A DNA stretch of 64,000 bases. Source: Candidatus Gerdarchaeota archaeon. GTDB lineage: Archaea > Asgardarchaeota > Heimdallarchaeia > JABLTI01. The stretch lies in NCBI GenBank assembly GCA_016840945.1, contig JAEORJ010000319.1:20934-84933 (forward strand). Reading direction: 5' to 3'. Made by a program: the position numbers and the translations under genes. The notes below the pieces were generated by a model. That model was not told the DNA's origin and did no database searches. It saw only the letters and a program-made list of their open reading frames with translations. Position 1 is the stretch's first letter, and every line of letters starts with the position of its first letter. Of this stretch, positions 1 through 9,710 are shown piece after piece.

Positions 1-421
1 CTATTGAGAGAATTTCTCCTGTTAAAATATCAATAGCATCAGCATAATCTTCAGAAAAACCTTCTGTTAATCTTTCTCTAATAGAATAAAAGAAATCCCG
101 CAAGTATTGTAGATTTTTAACAGCCAATTTTCCTTCAATACCTCGAGTATTTAGCATATCTTCCCATTTCTCAGGAAAAGTATCAAAAATATCTTTGGCA
201 AAAATTTCAATATCCCGGAGCTCTTTTGAATGTAATATTTGTTCTAATGGTTTATAGCTCCATTTTAAGGCCATTAATTTGCTATTAATTTCAGCTAATC
301 TTGTGAGTATTTTTTGTCTATTCAAAGTTAAGGGAATTCGCTTATTCTGAACTAAATTAGTAAACTCTCGAACCATGCCTTCAGCGATCACTATTCTTGA
401 ATCACTATCTATTCCAGCCAT
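1..421 (-). CDS. Hypothetical protein, C-terminus cut by window edge
   Basis: An open frame begins with ATG at 421 and stays open for 140 codons to the window edge without a stop, so only the N-terminal part is present. The start is preceded on the minus strand by a GAGAAAG stretch that could serve as ribosome-binding site. The product starts MAGIDSDSRIVIAEGMVREF and looks entirely alpha-helical and charged, with no membrane segment and no motif I recognise. It is divergent to radA, with about 300 bases between them. Reality is supported by the long open frame and codon use like the neighbours. Function unknown. Confidence 0.65.
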   Translation of the reverse strand, partial: MAGIDSDSRIVIAEGMVREFTNLVQNKRIPLTLNRQKILTRLAEINSKLMALKWSYKPLEQILHSKELRDIEIFAKDIFDTFPEKWEDMLNTRGIEGKLAVKNLQYLRDFFYSIRERLTEGFSEDYADAIDILTGEILSI

Positions 422-721
422 CTTTCTCAACCACACATCTTTTTATTATTTACTTATCACATGTTTTCATTTATGTCATTCGATTTTTTAGTTTTTCTTT
501 TTGAATTTTTGCTTGCGTAATACTTTCGGTTATCCCTCTAATGGTTGCTTTTAAGCGAAAAAACTGCTAGGGTATTGCAGAAATATATCAGAAACCTAAA
601 GCGAAACTCAACCGAACTCAAATAACTATCCTTGAAAAGAAAATTCATGGCTCTTTCTATCTCCACAAAGCGAAAGAATCATATTGAGTAAGGTCTTTGA
701 TTTATTTCAGGAGAAAAATAA
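422..721. other. Divergent intergenic region before radA
   Basis: This AT-rich gap of 300 bases separates the partial minus-strand gene from radA and should hold both promoters. A GGAG ribosome-binding site at 710-713 lies 8 bases before the radA ATG. I see no tRNA, strong hairpin or convincing TATA box in it. Confidence 0.4.
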
Positions 722-1939
722 ATGTCAAAAAAGAAAGAGGAAGCGGATGACAGCAAGAAAAAGGCTTCATCCACTAAAAAAAGTGAAGAAGACCAAACTC
801 CATTAGATGACTTAGTTGAAGAAGCATACCAAGATGTTCTCGAAGAAAGCGGTCTTGGTGATGAAGAAGTTGAAATGATTTCAGCTAAGAAAAAAGCTTC
901 TAAAACAAAAGATGATAAAAAGGCTAAATCAAAAAAGGGCGATGATGAAGCTGATATCGAAGATACCGAATTTCTTGATTTAATTGCTCGAGATGAAGCA
1001 TTGGAAATACCTGTCACCGATCTTCCAGGTGTAGGTCCTGCAACATCACTTAAATTAAAAGAAGCTGGGTTAACAACAATTCGTTCTATCGCTTTATCAA
1101 GCATTAGCGATCTTGTTGATAATGCTGATTTAGGCGAAAAAACAGCTGCAAAATTAATTAAATTATGCCAGGAACAAGTTGGCCTTACTTTTAGTACTGC
1201 AGATACCTTATATACTGAACGTATGGGTCTTGAACGAATCACTACAGGCTCAGATAACCTTGACGAATTATTTGGTGGTGGAATCGAAACTGGTAGCATA
1301 ACTGAGCTATTTGGTGAATTCCGAACAGGTAAAACTCAAATTGCTCATCAATTATGTGTTACAGTGCAATTACCTCGAGAGCAAGGCGGATTAGCAGCTA
1401 ATGCTGCTTATATTGATACTGAAGGAACTTTCCGACCTGAAAGGATTGTGGAAATAGCTGAACGTTTTGAACTTGATCCCCAGGAAACTCTCAAAAACAT
1501 CACTGTAGGTAGAGCGTATACTTCTGATCATCAAATCAATCTCGCTCGAGATATTGGCGCATTAGCTCGAGAGAAAAACATTAGACTAGTGATAGTGGAC
1601 TCTTTAACTTCTCATTTCAGAGCTGAATATATCGGTAGAGGAACTCTTGCATCAAGACAACAAAATCTCAATCAACACATTCACTTTCTATTGAAATTAG
1701 CTGAAATGCACCATGTTGCAATCTTGGTCACTAATCAAGTCATGGCTCGACCTGATTTCTTCTTTGGAGATCCAACAGCGCCAGTTGGTGGACATATAGT
1801 TGCTCATTCTTGTACAATAAGAGTCTACTTACGAAAATCTAAACAAACAAAGCGCGTTGCCCGAATCGTCGATTCACCAAACCTCCCCGAAGTTGAAACT
1901 GTTTTTGAAATCTTATCAGATGGTATCCACGACGGATAA
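722..1939 (+). CDS. radA: DNA repair and recombination protein RadA
   Basis: RadA is the archaeal RecA/Rad51 recombinase: it polymerises on single-stranded DNA and drives ATP-dependent strand exchange. A helix-hairpin-helix domain occupies about residues 98-150 (LPGVGPATSLKLKEAGL). The ATPase core follows, with Walker A GEFRTGKT near residue 200, Walker B LVIVDS near 290, and the conserved SHFRAEYIGRGTLASRQQ segment. At 405 aa it is longer than the usual 320-350 aa. The excess is an N-terminal extension of about 85 residues made of alternating Lys- and Asp/Glu-rich stretches. The ATG follows a GGAG site by 8 bases. It is monocistronic, followed by a hairpin terminator. Confidence 0.97.
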   Translation: MSKKKEEADDSKKKASSTKKSEEDQTPLDDLVEEAYQDVLEESGLGDEEVEMISAKKKASKTKDDKKAKSKKGDDEADIEDTEFLDLIARDEALEIPVTDLPGVGPATSLKLKEAGLTTIRSIALSSISDLVDNADLGEKTAAKLIKLCQEQVGLTFSTADTLYTERMGLERITTGSDNLDELFGGGIETGSITELFGEFRTGKTQIAHQLCVTVQLPREQGGLAANAAYIDTEGTFRPERIVEIAERFELDPQETLKNITVGRAYTSDHQINLARDIGALAREKNIRLVIVDSLTSHFRAEYIGRGTLASRQQNLNQHIHFLLKLAEMHHVAILVTNQVMARPDFFFGDPTAPVGGHIVAHSCTIRVYLRKSKQTKRVARIVDSPNLPEVETVFEILSDGIHDG

Positions 1940-1952
1940 AAATTAACATTAT

Positions 1953-1990
1953 GAAGGAATTTTTCCTTCTTTTTCATTTCTTTTTTAGAT
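1953..1990 (+). terminator. Hairpin plus T-run after radA
   Basis: A 7-bp inverted repeat (GAAGGAA at 1953-1959, TTCCTTC at 1963-1969) is followed by T-rich sequence to about 1988, 14 bases after the radA stop. T-tracts terminate archaeal transcription, and the hairpin position supports this role. Confidence 0.55.
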
Positions 1991-2018
1991 TTTGCACATA
2001 GTATGTACATATTCCAGC

Positions 2019-2027
2019 TATATAAAA
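2019..2027 (+). promoter_or_regulatory. TATA-box-like element upstream of receiver gene
   Basis: TATATAAAA lies in the radA-receiver gap and matches the archaeal TATA box. It would predict a start near 2050 and a leader of about 130 nt before the ATG at 2181. The distance is long, so the assignment is tentative. Confidence 0.35.
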
Positions 2028-2180
2028 CTGAAAATCATTGTTATAGGTATTATGAGGGTTTAAATGCTCGAAATTGAATGATGATGTAAACTCAAAATTG
2101 CTGCAGTTTATAATCGGGTCTCTCTTCAACTACCATTTACCCTCATCATCCTCTCTTAAATCAAACTAATCAGGTGAATC

Positions 2181-2546
2181 ATGATAATGTGCAAAATTAT
2201 GATTGCTGAAGATGATCCCTTAATTCGAGGGCTGTTTTGTAAAATTTTACAACAAAGAGGTTATGATACCATCGAAGCCATTAATGGTGAGGAAGCAATA
2301 CAAATCTATGATAACATGCATATCAAACCAGATATTTTAGTTTTAGATTATCGCATGCCACGAGTAAATGGTTTGGAAGTAACAAGAGAAATACTTCAAA
2401 GAGATCCCGCAATGAATATTTTACTTTTAACAGGCGATCCAAGGATAACAAACAATACTATTTCTGAATATGGTATTAGATATAAATCTAAACCAGTTAA
2501 AATGGATGATTTTATCAATGAAATTCAAAGTATTGCTCAAATATAA
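2181..2546 (+). CDS. Stand-alone CheY-like response regulator receiver
   Basis: The 121-aa product is a single receiver domain and nothing else. The acidic pocket E10-D11-D12, phosphoacceptor D56 (LVLDYRMPR), T84 (LLLTGD) and K104 (SKPVK) are all present, so it should accept phosphate from a histidine kinase and signal through protein contacts. There is no output domain. A GGTGA site lies just before the ATG. No histidine kinase gene is visible in the window. The next gene downstream encodes the giant surface protein, and a functional link is only a possibility. Confidence 0.9.
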   Translation: MIMCKIMIAEDDPLIRGLFCKILQQRGYDTIEAINGEEAIQIYDNMHIKPDILVLDYRMPRVNGLEVTREILQRDPAMNILLLTGDPRITNNTISEYGIRYKSKPVKMDDFINEIQSIAQI

Positions 2547-2810
2547 TCGATTAAATTTGGAAATGAACCACCAATCAGGAATTTTGGAATCCACCAAGAA
2601 AAGGATGGGATAACTCCTTTAATTATCTAATAAGATTCTGTTTGTTATTACCATTAACTTTTAGAATAATGAATATCGAAAAATCTTATTTAATTAAGCA
2701 TACATTGTATATACTATAAAGATTGTTTATACCTTATTGATTATTGCTATTTTATGACATAAAAAATATTAATTATAAAAAAGTATTACTACTAAAAGGG
2801 ATTCGACAAA

Positions 2811-5800
2811 ATGAAGAAAATTAGATTCGGAATTGTATTTGTTATTTTTACGTTTGCATTTATAATAGGAGCATTACAATATAAAAATAATTTCACCATT
2901 GCTCATTCATCTATTGCATATCCCACAGAGATATTTTCACTCTGGAACGATACAGCACCAACAATAGATGGCATTATACAATTCGATTCTAGTGATATAT
3001 CAAAAGAATGGTCATCAGCAGCTGTATATAACATGTATTCCAGTGATGAATCACTAGGTGGGAAATTGATACGACAAAATACTAACAATTATCTTTATGC
3101 AGCTTTGGACATGATAGTTTTTCAGGTCGAAGATCCATCAAATTCTTGGGGAAGCTCAATCTTTTTTGATATTGACCATAACGGCATCCTAACCTCAATA
3201 GATCGTTTAATAAGATTTACAGATAATATTACAGGTCAATTTGTGGAATTTTTATCATACAGTACAGCTACTTCAGGATGGATATTTGAAGAAGGAGGAT
3301 CATTAGGCACACCTTTAGCTATAAGTAATATTTTAGTTGCAAGTTCTTATCAAATATCTGAATTTAATGATACAAATGATCATCGACAATATGAATTTAG
3401 AATACCTTTTTCAGCTATACAATGTACTGTCGGTGATGTTCTCGGTGTTGGCTTTGAAGCAACAGATAATTATGGAAATCCGACAGCAGGAGTTACTTGG
3501 CCTTATATTGGCACAAGCCAAGATGTTATAAGAACTAAGGCTACTAGATGGGGCGATCTTCATCTAGAAGTTGAGAGTGAAGATAATTTTCAATTTGTAG
3601 TTGAGAAAAATCTCAATATTAGAACAAATGCTCTGGGATATAATAATGGCACGTTCCTTACTACAGGGGATATAGATGGCAATGGCGATTCAGAGCTTAT
3701 TGTCAGTTCCAATCGATCAATTAGCGTTGATGAAAGGAATATGATTGCTATTTTTGATTATCAAGAAGGTAGTTACCAAAGGATTTGGTCTTCTTGGACA
3801 ACTAGTCATCACTCAACAATTACTTCAATTATGTCTGGTATTGCTACGTTTGATTTTGATGGTGATGGCTCTGATGAACTCTATGCAGTAGGGACATCAA
3901 ACACAATCTTACGATTTAGAGGATGGAATTCTACTTTAAGTGATTTTAATATCTCAGAAGTGATTTTTACTCATACGAACACCTTTACAGGTTATATTGC
4001 AATTGATGATGCAACAGATGATGGATTACCAAATATAGTTGCGGGAGATCAAAATGGCAACATAATAGTGTTAGATTATAACTCTGGTACCAATAATTTC
4101 AGTCAAAATTCTAGGTCACCAGCAACACCTGCAGTTTTGGGTAATGGTGCAACTAGAATTCATGCTGTTCGAGTTGGCGATCCCGATGATGATGGCATAT
4201 TAGAATTGTTAACCTTATTCCAAACTGATGCTGATAATAGTGTGTCAACTACACGCTTAGGTGTGTATTACGTAAATCCTGTTAGATTTGTTGATAACGT
4301 AGAAGATGATTTACCAAAAACCTCAACATTAGCCACACAGGATCATTTTGGTCATACAATAGTTATTGGGGATGTTTACAATGATGGTGATAACGAGGTC
4401 GTAATTGTTGGTCAAGATTACCTTAAGATTTTTGATGGCACTACCTACACTGACCCTTCGCCTCCCTTAGAATTTTCATTAAATGATGGTTCATTTCAAC
4501 CAAGCATCATTGGTGGTGCAGCAATAGCTGATGTTGATCTAGATGGGAAGAATGAGTTAATTTTCAGTTCTAATAATGGCACAATATACATAGGACAAGC
4601 TAGTAATAGCACTGGTACCTGGGAATTTAACTTGAATTGGTCAGGTGATTTTGGATCATCATTTGGAATGCATAATTCAATATTAGTATATGATATCGAC
4701 AATGATGGTCAAAATGAAATTATTTTAGGTGATCAATATGGACAAATATTGGTTCTTGGTAAAGGTAAAGTACCTACTATTTCAATCAATAGCCCAAGCC
4801 CAGGATCTAGTACAACAATAAATAATGTGCTAGTCAATTGGGATGCTTCCTCAGAATTTATAGCTTTACATCATACAGATGTTTATGTTGATGGAGTGTT
4901 CCAAAAGCGGGTTGGTGGTAGCCAAAGAACCACTGAAGTATTTCTCTCTCCTTATTGGAATGAAATCAATTTAACAACTTATAGTATGTCTGGTGTTTCA
5001 TCCAGTACCACTGTCTCTGTTAATTTTGATGTCCATGCACCACAAATCAATATACTAAGTCCTGTAAATAATTATCTAACGAAATTAAATAGTGTTACTA
5101 TCACCTATAATAATACAGACCTAGATGATGATTTTCTTTATTACAATATTTATGTAAATGGTTCTGATGTAGTATTAGGAACCACTTTGGAATCATATTC
5201 AGTACCATTAATCAGTGATGGTAAATGGAATATCACAGTAGTTGGAGTAGATTCAACAGCATTAGAAGGAAAATCATCAATTTATGTCATTAGAGACACT
5301 ACTGGACCAAATATAGAGATCACATCACCAAATGATGGTGATGCAGTAAAAAATAAAGAAGTTGATGTTAATTGGGATGCATTTGATGAAACCACAAGTA
5401 TAGCTTATTATAGGATCTTCTTGGATAATATTTTCCAAAAACAACTCCTAAGTGGTAACTCTTATACTGTGAATCTTACAACTGACAAGTCTTATTTGAT
5501 AAAAGTTTATGCTTTTGATCTTCTTAATAATTCAGCTTCAGATTCTATAACAATAACTCTTGATACAGTACATCCAACAGTAGCATTTGATCCTATAGCT
5601 CTCCCACAATTGCCTGATACAACATATTATACAAATAGCCAATCCCTTTCAGTTTCATGGGATGCTATTGATAATCTCTATGGAACAGGTATTGATTATA
5701 CTAAAATAACCATCAATGGCCTTTTATATGACACCTATTCAGCGACAAATACTTCAGATACTTTAGATTTAGGTGCAGATGATTACAAAGAAATTGAGAT

Positions 5801-8342
5801 TACAACCTACGATTTAGCAGGCAATGAAGCAACTGATGTTTTTGGTTTAAAACTTGATCGGGTAGCACCTACTATAACTATCAATGTACCTGCTGATAAT
5901 TATACTACCGGTTCTGAGTATGTATTAATTTCTTGGGATGCTGAAGATACTGGAGTGGGAGTGGAAAGATATGAGATTTATGTTAATAGCACATTAGAAT
6001 ACACAATTTATGATAGCGGAACTACTACTTATTTTATACAACTACTTGAAAACAAAACTTATGTAATAACAGTTCGAGCCATTGATTATTTAGATTATTA
6101 TAATGAGTCCACAGTTAATATTCTTCATGATTCAACTTATCCAACAATAGTTTTTACTACTCCAACAAAATTAACTACCTACTATAATGAATCAACAGTC
6201 TATTTCACTTGGGATACTGTTAACTTGGACATTGATCATTTTGAAATTTATGTAAATAACACATATTACGACAGCTATTCAAACACCACTTTTGATGCGT
6301 ATATTCTATTCCCCGATATAGATAATTTTGAAGTGTATAATATTACCATTTATGGATTCTTAGCAAATGGTACTTCATATATTGATTTCAGATGGGTGGA
6401 ATTTGATACTTCTCCACCACAAATAGCGTTCATCTCACCAGGAAGCGATACAATAACAGAGGACATGATGACCGTTTCATGGTCCAGTTTAGATCTTGGT
6501 TCAGGTTTAGATTACTTTATAATTGAAATTGATAACATTTCAGTTTACAAAGATGCTGTTCCAACATTTAGCACCATTATTGATGTAGCACAATTGGATG
6601 GAAGCTATGAATTAACGATATTCGCTTATGATTTAGCAGGGAATGTAGCTAATATTTCCAAGTTTGTTGAAATCTCACTCACCTTACCAAGTTTCACAAC
6701 ATCATTAGCACCACTAGAGTATAAAAGTTCAGGAAACTTTCAGTTCGTTATTTATGTAGATGAACCGGGAATAGGCATAATGAGTATTGTTGTTTATGCT
6801 GATAATACCAATGAAGTTCAATCGTGGGATTATGGTACTAACTATAAAACTGAACCCTTCAATGTTACTGTTACTGTTGAAGAATCCGACTTCCTATCAC
6901 AATCAGGATTGCATAATCTTTCAGTATCTATTTTTGATAAAGTTCCTCGAGAAGTCAGAACACCTTATAATGTAATCATAGATACTAGTGATCCGCTAAA
7001 AGTAGGCGACCCTGTTTTGGACTCATTTACCTTAACATCTGGCACTTACAAAGTAGAAATATCACCTGAAGCTGGTACTAACAATCACATATTATCAGTT
7101 TATGTTAGTGATAATTATGGAATCTCAGGAGTGAACGTTACTTTAACAGGCCCTGGTTATAATCAAACATTCCAGATGAGCCATGTAGTAGAATCAAGAG
7201 CTCTAATAACCTTAGGTAAATTTGAATATACATTCAATTTTGATGATTTTGAGATTGGGGATTATCAAATTACTATTACTATATGGGATGTTTCAGGACG
7301 AAATGTTAGTTATAATTATAATCTAGAATTTGTTGAGATGCTAGGAGGGAATCCAACTAATCTTGCTTTAACTATTGCTTTGATAGCTGCTACGATTATT
7401 ATATTAGGTACTGTATTAGCTGTAGCCTTAACCAAACCTATTAGAAATATTGGTTGGCAAGAAGAAATTGTTAGTATTTCTTACATCTTAAAATCAGGTT
7501 TAACAGTATTCTATGTGCCATTTAGTGAAGAAATGGAGACCGATGAACAGCTATTTGGAGGAGCTATGAGTGGCATACGAGGTATATTAGGTGAACTCAT
7601 TGGTGGCGAAACCAAATATAAAGTTGAGAATGTTGAATTTGGTAAGAAAAATCTCTTAATTTACACAACTAATTATGGTGATGCTGTTCTTATGGTCAGA
7701 ACTGTAAAACCAATTTATATTACCAAACTAGAACAGTTTGTAAGTGAGTTTGAATTTATCTACAAAGAATCATTAAAAGACGACACCCATGTAAATATCT
7801 CAAATTTCAAAGGTTCAGTTGATGTAATCGAGAAACATTTTGGTGTTCCAGCAACTGCTTTAGGTAAAGTTGCTCAAATAACAAGACCATTACGACGCAA
7901 AGAAAAAGTCATTGCTGAAGCAATGGAAGATGTAGATGAAGCTGAAAAAGATTTGTTGATAAAATCACTCCATCAAAAATTAAGTTTAGATGAAAAAGTC
8001 TTAGACCATATCTCCCAACAAACGAAAATTTACATTGGTGATGCTATAATTCTCGCTGAAAAAGCTCTTACATCCTTAATTTCTTATGACCATAAACAAG
8101 CTGAAAAGTATGCTAAAGCAGCATTAAACAGTATAGAAATAGCAAGACAGTCTGGTGAAAATCTTTCTGTTTTACGAGATGTTATGAATGCCATTCCTAA
8201 AATCGTTGAAGAGGTTCTAAGGGGAACCACTTGCTGTACTGACAATGATACCGAAGGACTCTATATGGCTATAGAAAATGTTTCAAAACTTTATTTAGAA
8301 TATATTGAGAAATTTTCAATGGCTGATTCTCGAGACATTTAG
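2811..8342 (+). CDS. Giant surface protein with propeller, Ig-like repeats, TM helix and cytosolic longin-like domain
   Basis: This 1843-aa protein reads as a single-pass receptor-like molecule. Residues 4-22 are a hydrophobic signal or anchor. Residues about 45-230 resemble a CBM9/DOMON beta-sandwich. Residues about 280-650 contain at least six FG-GAP/VCBS-like Ca-binding repeats (DIDGNGDSELIV, DFDGDGSDELYAV, DIDNDGQNEIILG), as in integrin-type propellers. Residues about 655-1300 hold seven or eight Ig-like repeats marked by VNWDA/VSWDA strands and IYVNG turns. Another beta-rich stretch precedes the TM helix at about 1517-1540. The cytosolic part has an alpha/beta domain at about 1553-1657 (LKSGLTVFYVPF ... 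FEFIYKE) that looks like a longin/roadblock fold, then a helical region to the end. N-glycosylation sequons are frequent in the outer part. Ligand and partner are unknown; the fold assignments are from pattern only. Confidence 0.8.
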   Translation: MKKIRFGIVFVIFTFAFIIGALQYKNNFTIAHSSIAYPTEIFSLWNDTAPTIDGIIQFDSSDISKEWSSAAVYNMYSSDESLGGKLIRQNTNNYLYAALDMIVFQVEDPSNSWGSSIFFDIDHNGILTSIDRLIRFTDNITGQFVEFLSYSTATSGWIFEEGGSLGTPLAISNILVASSYQISEFNDTNDHRQYEFRIPFSAIQCTVGDVLGVGFEATDNYGNPTAGVTWPYIGTSQDVIRTKATRWGDLHLEVESEDNFQFVVEKNLNIRTNALGYNNGTFLTTGDIDGNGDSELIVSSNRSISVDERNMIAIFDYQEGSYQRIWSSWTTSHHSTITSIMSGIATFDFDGDGSDELYAVGTSNTILRFRGWNSTLSDFNISEVIFTHTNTFTGYIAIDDATDDGLPNIVAGDQNGNIIVLDYNSGTNNFSQNSRSPATPAVLGNGATRIHAVRVGDPDDDGILELLTLFQTDADNSVSTTRLGVYYVNPVRFVDNVEDDLPKTSTLATQDHFGHTIVIGDVYNDGDNEVVIVGQDYLKIFDGTTYTDPSPPLEFSLNDGSFQPSIIGGAAIADVDLDGKNELIFSSNNGTIYIGQASNSTGTWEFNLNWSGDFGSSFGMHNSILVYDIDNDGQNEIILGDQYGQILVLGKGKVPTISINSPSPGSSTTINNVLVNWDASSEFIALHHTDVYVDGVFQKRVGGSQRTTEVFLSPYWNEINLTTYSMSGVSSSTTVSVNFDVHAPQINILSPVNNYLTKLNSVTITYNNTDLDDDFLYYNIYVNGSDVVLGTTLESYSVPLISDGKWNITVVGVDSTALEGKSSIYVIRDTTGPNIEITSPNDGDAVKNKEVDVNWDAFDETTSIAYYRIFLDNIFQKQLLSGNSYTVNLTTDKSYLIKVYAFDLLNNSASDSITITLDTVHPTVAFDPIALPQLPDTTYYTNSQSLSVSWDAIDNLYGTGIDYTKITINGLLYDTYSATNTSDTLDLGADDYKEIEITTYDLAGNEATDVFGLKLDRVAPTITINVPADNYTTGSEYVLISWDAEDTGVGVERYEIYVNSTLEYTIYDSGTTTYFIQLLENKTYVITVRAIDYLDYYNESTVNILHDSTYPTIVFTTPTKLTTYYNESTVYFTWDTVNLDIDHFEIYVNNTYYDSYSNTTFDAYILFPDIDNFEVYNITIYGFLANGTSYIDFRWVEFDTSPPQIAFISPGSDTITEDMMTVSWSSLDLGSGLDYFIIEIDNISVYKDAVPTFSTIIDVAQLDGSYELTIFAYDLAGNVANISKFVEISLTLPSFTTSLAPLEYKSSGNFQFVIYVDEPGIGIMSIVVYADNTNEVQSWDYGTNYKTEPFNVTVTVEESDFLSQSGLHNLSVSIFDKVPREVRTPYNVIIDTSDPLKVGDPVLDSFTLTSGTYKVEISPEAGTNNHILSVYVSDNYGISGVNVTLTGPGYNQTFQMSHVVESRALITLGKFEYTFNFDDFEIGDYQITITIWDVSGRNVSYNYNLEFVEMLGGNPTNLALTIALIAATIIILGTVLAVALTKPIRNIGWQEEIVSISYILKSGLTVFYVPFSEEMETDEQLFGGAMSGIRGILGELIGGETKYKVENVEFGKKNLLIYTTNYGDAVLMVRTVKPIYITKLEQFVSEFEFIYKESLKDDTHVNISNFKGSVDVIEKHFGVPATALGKVAQITRPLRRKEKVIAEAMEDVDEAEKDLLIKSLHQKLSLDEKVLDHISQQTKIYIGDAIILAEKALTSLISYDHKQAEKYAKAALNSIEIARQSGENLSVLRDVMNAIPKIVEEVLRGTTCCTDNDTEGLYMAIENVSKLYLEYIEKFSMADSRDI

Positions 8343-8376
8343 CTCTCGAGTTATTTTTCTTTTTATTAAAAAATAA

Positions 8377-8982
8377 TCATGGTTTCTTAAATTTTTTACC
8401 TTTGGGTAAAAGCATACCAGTTTCTTTTTGGTAAGTTTGATATTTCTCACCAAACCTTTTCACTAAATCCTTTTCCTCAAAATATAACATGATAGGAGTA
8501 TATATGAGAACATAAATGGTCATTATCAAAACTAGGAACCAAGAGTTTAACATAAAAGCTAAAGCAATGAATAAAGGCATTTCACCTAATGTTTGTGGAT
8601 GGCGAATATAGTTATAGATACCACCATACATCTCTGTTTCTTTTGAAGGAACAGCACTTTCTGAACCAGCATCTATCATCCCCTTAATCATGAGTGATAA
8701 TCCGGGGATAAAAATAATACCTCCAATGATTAATCCAATCCACCAATAATTAATTGAGATTTTCCAATTAATTGCAATTATAGGAAACCAATGCCAGAGA
8801 ATAATTGTAGCTAATATTAGAAATTCAAAGATAATAGCAATGGCTCTTATGTTTTTACAAAATTTCCATGCTTTTTCATCTATTTTCTGACTTAAAGTTA
8901 CAGGTAAAGTGCTAATACTATATAGGACTGAGAATAAGATTAAAGATAATAACATTAAAGCAAGATTTAGCCATTCAAACAT
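8377..8982 (-). CDS. ICMT/PEMT-type membrane methyltransferase
   Basis: The 201-aa protein has about five hydrophobic segments and the C-terminal signature of the isoprenylcysteine carboxyl methyltransferase / phospholipid methyltransferase superfamily. The signature is YNYIRHPQTLGE, then a hydrophobic hairpin, then EEKDLVKRFGEKYQTYQKE. The RHP and the paired acidic EE motif contribute to S-adenosylmethionine binding in this family. The substrate cannot be read from sequence: prenylated protein, phospholipid or quinone-like lipid are all possible. It lies head to tail with the M23-like gene upstream on the same strand (gap about 50 bases) and converges with the giant receptor gene. Confidence 0.7.
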   Translation of the reverse strand: MFEWLNLALMLLSLILFSVLYSISTLPVTLSQKIDEKAWKFCKNIRAIAIIFEFLILATIILWHWFPIIAINWKISINYWWIGLIIGGIIFIPGLSLMIKGMIDAGSESAVPSKETEMYGGIYNYIRHPQTLGEMPLFIALAFMLNSWFLVLIMTIYVLIYTPIMLYFEEKDLVKRFGEKYQTYQKETGMLLPKGKKFKKP

Positions 8983-9035
8983 TTACAATCTATTTAATGT
9001 TAATCTATAAATTACTAAAATATTTCTTGTAGAAA

Positions 9036-9647
9036 TTATGGTTCACAGATAGTTCCAATACCATAATGGATCCATAAAGCGTCAAAGAGGACTTTGCAAT
9101 CATCGCTGAAAAAGAGATAGGGGCAGACATCCTCACCGTTTTCTCGCATGCCAAAATGAATGTGACAACCATCACCATGGTAAAGGAGTTTCCCAAGAAT
9201 TTCTCCTTGATGAACAATTTGACCAACAGTGACATTGATAGCATCTCTTTGTAGATTTGCATAGGTTTCATTAAGAGCCCAAGATTCAAAAGGAACACTG
9301 AAAGAATATTTAGAGTTATAACGCAGCTCAAGATTTGTTTGCCAGTGGCCACCTTTATCATTGAACCAAGTATGAACATTAACCACTCGTAAATCACACC
9401 AAGCAAGGATATTAACAGAAGCATTACAGCCAAAATCAATACCATTATGGAACCAACCTTCAGGAGTAGTACCATAACCACCTAAAATATGAATCACATC
9501 AGGATCAGCTACTGGAAAAGCAATAACTGGAGGGTCACCACTCCAATTTGCCGGCCAGAAACTCCAAAGAGTATAACCACCAATACCTCCGCCAATAACA
9601 AGAATCGGTATAGTAATACCAAGAATAATTTTCCATTTGCGTTGCAT
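9036..9647 (-). CDS. Membrane-anchored M23-like metallopeptidase
   Basis: The 203-aa product has an N-terminal TM or signal anchor (about residues 7-30) and then a LytM/M23-type domain. Both zinc motifs are intact: H67-N-G-I-D71 (HxxxD) and H162-I-H164 (HxH within GDGCHIHFGM). The central beta strands and the GQIVHQGEILGKLL segment are also typical of the family. It should act outside the membrane. Family members usually cut peptidoglycan cross-bridges, but archaea of this type are not expected to have murein, so a glycoprotein, pseudopeptide or bacterial wall substrate is more likely. Extra cysteines (C74, C84, C161) could form disulfides. Confidence 0.75.
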   Translation of the reverse strand: MQRKWKIILGITIPILVIGGGIGGYTLWSFWPANWSGDPPVIAFPVADPDVIHILGGYGTTPEGWFHNGIDFGCNASVNILAWCDLRVVNVHTWFNDKGGHWQTNLELRYNSKYSFSVPFESWALNETYANLQRDAINVTVGQIVHQGEILGKLLYHGDGCHIHFGMRENGEDVCPYLFFSDDCKVLFDALWIHYGIGTICEP

Positions 9648-9710
9648 AGAATAGTAAATGAATTTACAATGTTATTAATTTTTTCAAATAAAAAAAAGAG
9701 AAAAAAGAAA

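Noticed and set aside
679..1299. Open frame of 206 codons on the minus strand
   Set aside because: Lies opposite the radA 5' half, which is an unmistakable gene; Ser-rich shadow translation.
2071..2120. Possible C/D box guide RNA (ATGATGT motif)
   Set aside because: No matching D box CTGA or internal C'/D' pair at proper spacing.
9005..9481. Minus-strand frame of 158 codons overlapping the M23-like gene
   Set aside because: Same strand, different frame; the M23 frame has intact zinc motifs while this one is a hydrophobic shadow.
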